Shown here in pieces: positions 58,807-64,000 of a stretch of 64,000 nucleotides of DNA. The stretch comes from Actinomycetes bacterium (GTDB lineage Bacteria > Actinomycetota > Thermoleophilia > Solirubrobacterales > 70-9): positions 251,529 through 315,528 of the forward strand of contig BOKP01000001.1 in assembly GCA_016861045.1 (NCBI GenBank), read 5' to 3'. Below the pieces are notes generated by a model. The model saw only the letters and a program-made list of their open reading frames with translations, ran no database searches and was not told the origin of the DNA. Both the position numbers and the translations under genes were made by a program. Every line of letters starts with the position of its first letter. Position 1 is the first letter of the stretch.

Positions 58807-59544
58807 ATGTTCGATCTCGAGCCGCTCTACGCCCCGGCGGAGCGACTCGACCACCTGCTCGGCTCGCTGCTCGACGGGGCCGGCCTGGGCCTCGTGCTCG
58901 TGGCCGCGCTCGCGCTCGGCATGCGCCATGCCTCCGACCCCGACCATCTCGTCGCCGTCACCTCGCTCGTCGCCGGCGACGGCGGCGCGACGCGCGAGGC
59001 CGCCCGGCTCGGCGCCTGGTGGGGTTTCGGCCACGGTGCGACGCTGATCGCGCTCGGGGTGCCGCTGATCGTCCTCGGGGCGCGGCTGCCGGCGTGGCTG
59101 GAGGGCGGGGCCGAGAAGGCGGTCGCGCTCGTGATCGTGGCCCTCGGGCTTCGCGTCGTCTGGCGCTGGCTCCGGGGCGGCTACTCGGTCTCGGCCCACG
59201 CGCACCCGCCCGGCGGCGAGCACCGTCACGTCCGGCGCGATCGGGTGCACGGGCATCGGCGCCGCACCCCGGGGCAGGCGTTCGCGATCGGGGCGCTCCA
59301 CGGGCTCGCCGGCACCGGTGCGGTCGTCCTACTGCTCCTGGCGGCGCTTCCCGGCACCGCCGAGGCGGTCGTCGCGCTCGCCGTCTTCGCGCCCGCGTCG
59401 GTGATCTCGATGACGGCCTGCACCGCGGCCCTGACCTGGTTTCTGACCAGGCCGCGGCTCGAGACGGCCTACCGGCGCGTCCTCCTGCCGACGCTGGGAG
59501 TCGGCGCCGTCGCGTTCGGAATTGCGTTCGCCGGGGCCGGCTGA
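58807..59544 (+). CDS. Nickel/cobalt-type transporter (UreH/NiCoT-like)
   Basis: 245 residues from ATG 58807, with an exceptional GAGAGGAGGAGG ribosome site. About six membrane helices. LGMRHASDPDHLVAVTSLVAG (~40) has the H-x4-DH motif of NiCoT permeases, and LGAWWGFGHGATL (~73) the matching second-helix motif. A His-rich loop (SAHAHPPGGEHRHVRRDRVHGHRR, ~140) is a likely metal-binding hinge. FAIGALHGLAGTGAVV follows. It would move Ni, Co or another divalent metal. No urease or hydrogenase genes are nearby. Confidence 0.82.
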   Translation: MFDLEPLYAPAERLDHLLGSLLDGAGLGLVLVAALALGMRHASDPDHLVAVTSLVAGDGGATREAARLGAWWGFGHGATLIALGVPLIVLGARLPAWLEGGAEKAVALVIVALGLRVVWRWLRGGYSVSAHAHPPGGEHRHVRRDRVHGHRRRTPGQAFAIGALHGLAGTGAVVLLLLAALPGTAEAVVALAVFAPASVISMTACTAALTWFLTRPRLETAYRRVLLPTLGVGAVAFGIAFAGAG

Positions 59545-59581
59545 GCCGCGGCGGCCGTTCGGGGGCCGCGCCGGCCTGGGG

Positions 59582-60259
59582 TCAGGCCTCGACCGGCTTG
59601 TGGCCGGGCTCGGGCACGATCCGGATGTAGGGCAGCGGCGACTCCCAGCCGTCGGGCCAGAGCTCGCGCGCCTCCTCCTCGGACACCGAGCCGGAGATGA
59701 TCACGTCGTCGCCGGGCTGCCACTGCGCCGGCGTCGACACCTTGCTGCTCGCGGTCAGCTGCAGCGAGTCGATCACCCGCAGCACCTCGTCGAAGTTGCG
59801 GCCGGTCGTCATCGGGTAGACGAGGATCAGCTTGACCTTCTTGTCGGGCCCGATCACGAACACGTTGCGGACGGTCGCGTTCTGCGCGGGCGTCCGCTCG
59901 GTGGGATCGCCCTCGACGTCGGCCGGCAGCATCCCGTACGCCTTCGCGACCGCGTACTCGGGGTCGGCGATGATCGGGTAGTTCGGCGCCGTGCCCTGCG
60001 ACCGCTCGATGTCCACCGCCCACCTCCGGTGGTTCTCGATCGGATCGACCGAGATGCCGATGATCTTCGTCCCGCGCTCGTCGAACGACGGCTTGATCGA
60101 GGCCATATAGCCGAGCTCGGTCGTGCAGATCGGCGTGAAGTTGCGCGGGTGCGAGAACAGCACCGCCCAGGAGTCGCCGATCCAATCGTGGAAGCTGATC
60201 GTCCCCTCGGTGGTCTCCGCCTCGAAGTCCGGGGCGGTGTCTCCGATCCTCAAGCTCAT
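59582..60259 (-). CDS. Peroxiredoxin, 1-Cys (Prx6) type
   Basis: 225 residues, the Prx6 length with the C-terminal extension. VLFSHPRNFTPICTTELG (~33-50) holds the peroxidatic Cys in PxCTTE; Asn replaces the usual Asp before FTP. GISVDPIENHRRW (~70), RNVFVIGPDKKVKLILVYPMTTGRNFDEVLRVIDSLQL (~125-162) are family blocks, and no resolving Cys is present. It reduces peroxides and phospholipid hydroperoxides in the cytoplasm. It is monocistronic, downstream of the copper operon on the same strand. Confidence 0.94.
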   Translation of the reverse strand: MSLRIGDTAPDFEAETTEGTISFHDWIGDSWAVLFSHPRNFTPICTTELGYMASIKPSFDERGTKIIGISVDPIENHRRWAVDIERSQGTAPNYPIIADPEYAVAKAYGMLPADVEGDPTERTPAQNATVRNVFVIGPDKKVKLILVYPMTTGRNFDEVLRVIDSLQLTASSKVSTPAQWQPGDDVIISGSVSEEEARELWPDGWESPLPYIRIVPEPGHKPVEA

Positions 60260-60316
60260 GTCTGCTGCTCCTTCGCTCGCGGTACACGGACAGGGTAGCT
60301 AATCGCGCAATTCCGG

Positions 60317-60330
60317 ACCCGCTTTCGGGT
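60317..60330 (-). terminator. Small hairpin after copA
   Basis: ACCCG (60317-60321) and CGGGT (60326-60330) form a 5-base stem with CTTT loop; an outer imperfect AATT/AATT arm may extend it. It lies about 40 bases past the copA stop and upstream of the peroxiredoxin promoter. Confidence 0.35.
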
Positions 60331-60366
60331 AATTGATCGCGGTGGGTCGCGCCCGTCGCGACCGGA

Positions 60367-62616
60367 TCAGCGCCGCGGGCGGAACCCGCGCAGCCGCAGC
60401 GAGTTGCTGACGACGAAGATGCTCGAGAGCGCCATCGCGGCGGCGGCGACGATCGGGTTCAGGTAGCCGCTCATCGCCAGCGGCAGCGCCGCCACGTTGT
60501 AGGCGAATGCCCAGAACAGGTTGCCCTTGATCGTGGCCAGCGTCCGTCGCGAGAGCCGGATCGCGTCGCCGGCGGCGCGCAGGTCGCCGGAGACGAGCGT
60601 CAGGTCGGAGGCCTCGATCGCGACGTCGGTCCCGGTCCCGATCGCCAAGCCGAGGTCGGCGCGGGCGAGGGCGGGCGCGTCGTTGACCCCGTCGCCGACC
60701 ATCGCGACCGTTCGGCCCTCCGCCTGGAGCCGGGCGACCACGTCCGCCTTCCCGGCGGGCAGGACCTCGGCGATCACCTCGTCGATCCCGACCTCGGCCG
60801 CCACCGCCTCCGCCGTCGCGCGGTTGTCGCCGGTGAGCAGGATCGGGCGCAGGCCGAGGTCGCGGAGGCCTGCGACGGCGCCGGCGGACGTCGGCTTCAG
60901 CGTGTCGGCAACGACGATCACCGCCCGCGCCTCGCCGTCCCAGCCGGCGAGCACGGCGGTGCGGCCGGCGCGCTGCGCCTCCTCGACGACCGCCGTGAGC
61001 GGATCGGGGATGCCCAGCCCGCGATCGGCGAGCATCGCGGGCCGGCCGGCGACGACGTGGCTGCCGGCGACGATCCCCTCGACCCCGAGCCCCTCGCTGC
61101 TCGCGAACCCCTCCGGGGCCGCCAGCGCGCCGACCCGCTCGCGGGCGTGCTCGGCGATCGCCCTGGCGATCGGATGCTCGGAGGCATCCTCGAGCCCGCC
61201 GACCGCTCGCAGCACCTCGTCCTCGCCGAGGCCGGACGCCGGATGGACAGCCGCCACGCTCATCGCGCCGGTCGTCACCGTCCCCGTCTTGTCGAGCACG
61301 ATCGTGTCGACGCGACGGGTCGACTCGAGGATCTCCGGCCCCTTGATGAGAAGCCCGAGCTGCGCCCCGCGCCCGGTGCCGACGAGCAGCGCCGTCGGGG
61401 TCGCGAGGCCGAGCGCGCACGGGCAGGCGACGATCAGCACGGCGACGGCGGCGGTGACCGCGTAGGCGGTTCCGGCACCGGCGCCGAGCCAGAAGCCGAG
61501 CGTCGCCACCGAGAGGGCGATAACGATCGGCACGAAGACGGCGGACACGCGGTCGGCGAGGCGCTGCACCTCGGCCTTGCCGCTCTGCGCCTCGGTGACG
61601 AGGCGCGCGATCTGCGCGAGCGCCGTCTCCGAGCCGACCCGGGCGGCACGGACGACGAGCCGCCCGCCGGCGTTGACAGTGGCGCCGCTGACCTCGTCGC
61701 CGGGGCCGACCTCGACCGGCACCGACTCGCCGGTGAGCACCGACGCGTCGACGGCCGAGCGCCCGACCTCGACGACCCCGTCGGTCGCGATCTTCTCTCC
61801 CGGCCTGACGACGAACCGGTCGCCGACCCGGAGCTTCTCCACCGGAACCCGCGTCTCGGTCCCGTCGTCGGCGAGGACCGCCACGTCCTTGGCGCCGAGC
61901 TCGAGCAGCGCCTCGAGCGCCGAGCCGGCGCGGCGCTTCGCCCGCGCCTCGAAGTAGCGGCCGGCGAGGATGAAGGTAGTCACCACGGCCGCAATCTCGA
62001 GGTAGATCTCGCTCGTGCCGGCTCCCTGCTCGGGCAGCAGCGTGAACTCCATCCGCATGCCGGGAACGCCGGCTCCGCCCAGGAACAGCGCATAGACCGA
62101 CCAGGCCCAGGCGACCAGGGTTCCGAGCGAGATCAGCGTGTCCATCGACGCCGTCCCGTGGCGCAGGTTGCGCCAGGCGACCTCGTGGAAGCCCCGCCCG
62201 CACCAGAAGACGACCGGGGTCGCGAGCAGCAGGCTCAGCCACTGCCAGTAGTCGAACTGGAGCGGCGGGACCATCGACAGCAGCAGGACCGGCGCCGACA
62301 GCGCTGCCGCCACGACCAGGCGGGTCCGTGGCCGGCGCAGCTCGAGCTCCGCCGCGCCCGGCTCGGGACGGTCGTCGACGGCATCGGCTTCGCCCACGGC
62401 CGGCAGCCGGGCCGAGTAGCCGGCGGCCTCGACCGCTCCGAGCAGGTCGCCCTCGCTCGTCTCCGCCGGGTCGAACTCGACGCTCGCGTGCTCGGTCGCG
62501 AGGTTGACGCTCGCGGCGACCCCGTCGAGCGCGTTCAGCTTGCGCTCGATCCGGCTCGCGCAGGAGGCGCAGGTCATCCCCTCGAGCTCGAGCTCGACCT
62601 TCGCCGCCTCAGCCAT
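60367..62616 (-). CDS. copA: Copper-exporting P1B-type ATPase
   Basis: 749 residues. An N-terminal heavy-metal domain has [15 protein letters not shown] (~13). Eight membrane helices; helix six carries [18 protein letters not shown] (~400), the Cu(I) site of the CPC class. Phosphorylation is at [15 protein letters not shown] (~445), the HP locus is [16 protein letters not shown] (~484), and [20 protein letters not shown] (~645) is the hinge. The closing [27 protein letters not shown] holds further copper ligands. It exports Cu(I) from the cytoplasm. It is preceded by a small membrane protein overlapping it by eight bases, then copZ. Confidence 0.96.
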   Translation of the reverse strand: MAEAAKVELELEGMTCASCASRIERKLNALDGVAASVNLATEHASVEFDPAETSEGDLLGAVEAAGYSARLPAVGEADAVDDRPEPGAAELELRRPRTRLVVAAALSAPVLLLSMVPPLQFDYWQWLSLLLATPVVFWCGRGFHEVAWRNLRHGTASMDTLISLGTLVAWAWSVYALFLGGAGVPGMRMEFTLLPEQGAGTSEIYLEIAAVVTTFILAGRYFEARAKRRAGSALEALLELGAKDVAVLADDGTETRVPVEKLRVGDRFVVRPGEKIATDGVVEVGRSAVDASVLTGESVPVEVGPGDEVSGATVNAGGRLVVRAARVGSETALAQIARLVTEAQSGKAEVQRLADRVSAVFVPIVIALSVATLGFWLGAGAGTAYAVTAAVAVLIVACPCALGLATPTALLVGTGRGAQLGLLIKGPEILESTRRVDTIVLDKTGTVTTGAMSVAAVHPASGLGEDEVLRAVGGLEDASEHPIARAIAEHARERVGALAAPEGFASSEGLGVEGIVAGSHVVAGRPAMLADRGLGIPDPLTAVVEEAQRAGRTAVLAGWDGEARAVIVVADTLKPTSAGAVAGLRDLGLRPILLTGDNRATAEAVAAEVGIDEVIAEVLPAGKADVVARLQAEGRTVAMVGDGVNDAPALARADLGLAIGTGTDVAIEASDLTLVSGDLRAAGDAIRLSRRTLATIKGNLFWAFAYNVAALPLAMSGYLNPIVAAAAMALSSIFVVSNSLRLRGFRPRR

Positions 62617-62800
62617 CGGGCATCTCCGCGAAGCCCGCGATCCGGAGGCTCCGATCCGGGCGCCACGTCCCGCTCGGCTCCCCGTGCTCGTTCTCCTGCG
62701 CGCCGACGTCGGGATCGACCGCCGCCCCGACCAGGAACGCGGCCGCGAAGAGCGCCGCCAGCACGAGCACGAAGGCGGCGAGCCGAACCGGGGCGCTCAT
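62609..62800 (-). CDS. Small single-pass membrane protein between copZ and copA
   Basis: 63 residues. One transmembrane helix near the N-terminus ([24 protein letters not shown], ~5-28), then a short soluble tail with EHGEPSGTW and no Cys; the His and two Met could touch metal. Its start directly abuts the copZ stop and its end overlaps copA, so it is clearly translated with them. Short proteins of this kind occur in some actinobacterial copper operons, but I cannot name it. Confidence 0.65.
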   Translation of the reverse strand: MSAPVRLAAFVLVLAALFAAAFLVGAAVDPDVGAQENEHGEPSGTWRPDRSLRIAGFAEMPDG

Positions 62801-63022
62801 CTATACGGCGCCGGCGGCGACCGTGTACCCGGCGGCCTCGACGGCGTCGACGATCGCGTCGTCGTCGAGCGCCTCGCCGCTGACCACGAGCCGGCCCGAC
62901 GGAAGGTCGACCTCGACGCTCAGCACGCCGGCGACGGCGCTGACCTCCTCGTGCACTGCCGCACGGCAGTGCCCGCAGGTCATGCCCCTGACCTCGTAGA
63001 TCCTGGTCTCCGGCTCGCTCAT
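62801..63022 (-). CDS. copZ: Copper chaperone, heavy-metal-associated domain
   Basis: 73 residues, a single ferredoxin-like HMA domain with RGMTCGHCRAAVHEEV (~12-27), whose CxxC binds Cu(I), and DDDAIVDAVEAAGYTV at the end. GGAGG lies 8 bases upstream of the start. It carries copper to CopA. First gene of the copper operon, directly under the CsoR-type operator. Confidence 0.93.
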   Translation of the reverse strand: MSEPETRIYEVRGMTCGHCRAAVHEEVSAVAGVLSVEVDLPSGRLVVSGEALDDDAIVDAVEAAGYTVAAGAV

Positions 63023-63066
63023 CTCGTCTGCCTCCGATGCGGAAGGGGTCCGTCCCGGCTCACCCT

Positions 63067-63094
63067 ATCATACCCCCGGGGGGTAGCAGGCCAA
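63067..63094 (-). promoter_or_regulatory. copZ-copA promoter with CsoR-type operator
   Basis: TACCCCCGGGGGGTA (63071-63085) is a near-perfect G/C-tract palindrome, the shape of known CsoR operators. On the minus strand it overlaps a -10 TATGAT (63072-63067), with a possible -35 TTGGCC (63094-63089) 16 bases upstream. CsoR bound here would block transcription until Cu(I) releases it. No csoR gene is inside the window. Confidence 0.75.
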
Positions 63095-63106
63095 TACGGC
63101 GCCGGA

Positions 63107-64000
63107 TCAGGCGTCCGGTCGCGGCGGCGGCGGCGAGCGATAGGAGACCGGGGTGGCCGAGAGCCCGATCGGGTTCCGGGTCAGCCGCGTGGCATAGCCG
63201 TCCCCGCGCGGGACGGCGACGATCGGCTCGAGGCCGAGCTCCTCGGCGAGCGCGAACGCCGCGGCGACGTCGTTGACGGTCCCGGCCGGGACCCCGCGCG
63301 CGGTCAACTCCTCGGCCCAGTCCCGGGCGGGGCGGCCGGCGAGCGCCGCCTCGAGCTCCGCGCGCAGCTCCGACCGCGCCTCGACGCGCAGCGCGTTGGT
63401 CGCGAAGCGCTCGTCGCCGGCCAGCCCGGGACGGCCGATCACGGCGCAGAGATCGGAGAACTGGCGCTCGTTGCCGACCGCGAGGACGAGCTCGCCCTCG
63501 GCGGTGGCGAGGAGCTCGTAGGGGGCGATGCTCGGGTGCGCGTTGCCGAGCCTTCCGGGGACGGCGCCGGCGATCGTGTAGGCGCTGCCCTGATTGACGA
63601 GCGCGGCGAGCAGCGAGGTGAGGAGGTCGATCTCGACCCGTTGCCCCCGGCCCCCGCCGGCGTCGCGGTGGTGGAGCGCGGCGAGGATGCCGGTCGTCGC
63701 GAACAGCGCCGCCAGCACGTCGACGAGCGCGACTCCGACCTTCTGCGGCTCGCCGTCCGGCTCGCCGGTGATGCTCATCAGCCCGCCGAGCGCCTGCAGC
63801 AGCAGGTCGTAGCCGGGCAGTCCGGCGCCCGCGCCGCTGCCGAAGCCGCTGATCGAGCAGTAGATGAGCCGTGGGTTGAGCGCCGCCGCATCCTCCCAGC
63901 CGAGCCCGAGCCGGTCCATGACCCCGGGCCGGAAGTTCTCGACGAGGACGTCGGCGGCGGCGACCAGCTCGCGGGCGGCGGCGAGCCCGGCGGGGTCGCG
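63107..64000 (-). CDS. CaiB/BaiF CoA-transferase, N-terminus beyond the window
   Basis: At least 297 residues; the frame is open to position 64000, so the ATG at 63919 is internal. ADVLVENFRPGVMDRLGLGWEDAAALNPRLIYCSISGFG is the family core. LPGYDLLLQALGGLMSITGEPDGEPQKVGVALVDVLAALFATTGILAALHHRD contains the catalytic Asp. GNAHPSIAPYELLATAEGELVLAVGNERQFSDLCAVIGRPGL matches formyl-CoA or succinyl-CoA:acid CoA-transferases. It would transfer CoA between carboxylic acids. It lies upstream of the copper promoter on the same strand. Confidence 0.9.
   Translation of the reverse strand, partial: RDPAGLAAARELVAAADVLVENFRPGVMDRLGLGWEDAAALNPRLIYCSISGFGSGAGAGLPGYDLLLQALGGLMSITGEPDGEPQKVGVALVDVLAALFATTGILAALHHRDAGGGRGQRVEIDLLTSLLAALVNQGSAYTIAGAVPGRLGNAHPSIAPYELLATAEGELVLAVGNERQFSDLCAVIGRPGLAGDERFATNALRVEARSELRAELEAALAGRPARDWAEELTARGVPAGTVNDVAAAFALAEELGLEPIVAVPRGDGYATRLTRNPIGLSATPVSYRSPPPPRPDA

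Overview
The window is very GC-rich with long antisense open frames, frequent GTG/TTG starts and stop/start overlaps (ATGA, GTGA, TGATG). It carries a 14-subunit proton-pumping NADH dehydrogenase, a c-di-AMP riboswitch in front of a cell-wall hydrolase and a CsoR-type copper operator. Together these suggest a high-GC actinobacterium. A deep lineage such as Thermoleophilia/Solirubrobacterales is my guess from gene style only; no rRNA is present to prove it. No tRNA, rRNA, CRISPR array, phage or transposase was seen.

Region 1 (1-2.5 kb) holds a partial gene, two small membrane proteins and an AEC-family permease. Region 2 (2.6-19.9 kb) is the most unusual part: a catabolic-looking cluster built around a GntR/FCD regulator. 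It contains a secreted alkaline phosphatase, two class III PLP aminotransferases, a glycine C-acetyltransferase (Kbl) homologue, a cupin, and a nine-gene operon with overlapping or nearly touching genes: regulator, aberrant enolase, glycerate 2-kinase, a polyamine-type ABC transporter with two tandem binding lipoproteins, and an FAD oxidoreductase. The same 15-base sequence (GAATTGTGGAACAAT), centred on an inverted repeat, sits in both divergent promoter regions, so the regulator probably controls all of it. The substrate is unknown; an amine or organophosphate-type compound fits the enzymes. Two hairpin repeats end the operon.

Region 3 (20-25.8 kb) has acetyl-CoA synthetase, a secreted serine protease, a two-domain ThyX-like protein and a sulfotransferase. 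Region 4 (25.9-50.2 kb) is the NADH dehydrogenase locus on the minus strand, in the order A-B-C-D-E-F-G-H-I, then J-K-L-M-N. Between I and J lies an 8.6 kb block on the plus strand: an esterase, a five-gene peptide-type ABC transporter and a CoA-transferase/racemase. A 32-base perfect palindrome lies upstream of nuoA.

Region 5 (50.3-57.7 kb) contains a small membrane protein, a flavin reductase, a cytochrome c lipoprotein, seryl-tRNA synthetase with an apparent CTG start, MsrB, a thioesterase, a 360-base non-coding stretch with degenerate 60-base repeats, and a tightly overlapped four-gene operon (hydrolase, SRPBCC protein, NAD(P)-binding protein, unknown). Region 6 (57.9-64 kb) has an NlpC/P60 hydrolase under a c-di-AMP riboswitch, a nickel/cobalt-type transporter, a 1-Cys peroxiredoxin, a copper-export operon (copZ, small membrane protein, copA) and a CoA-transferase cut by the window edge.
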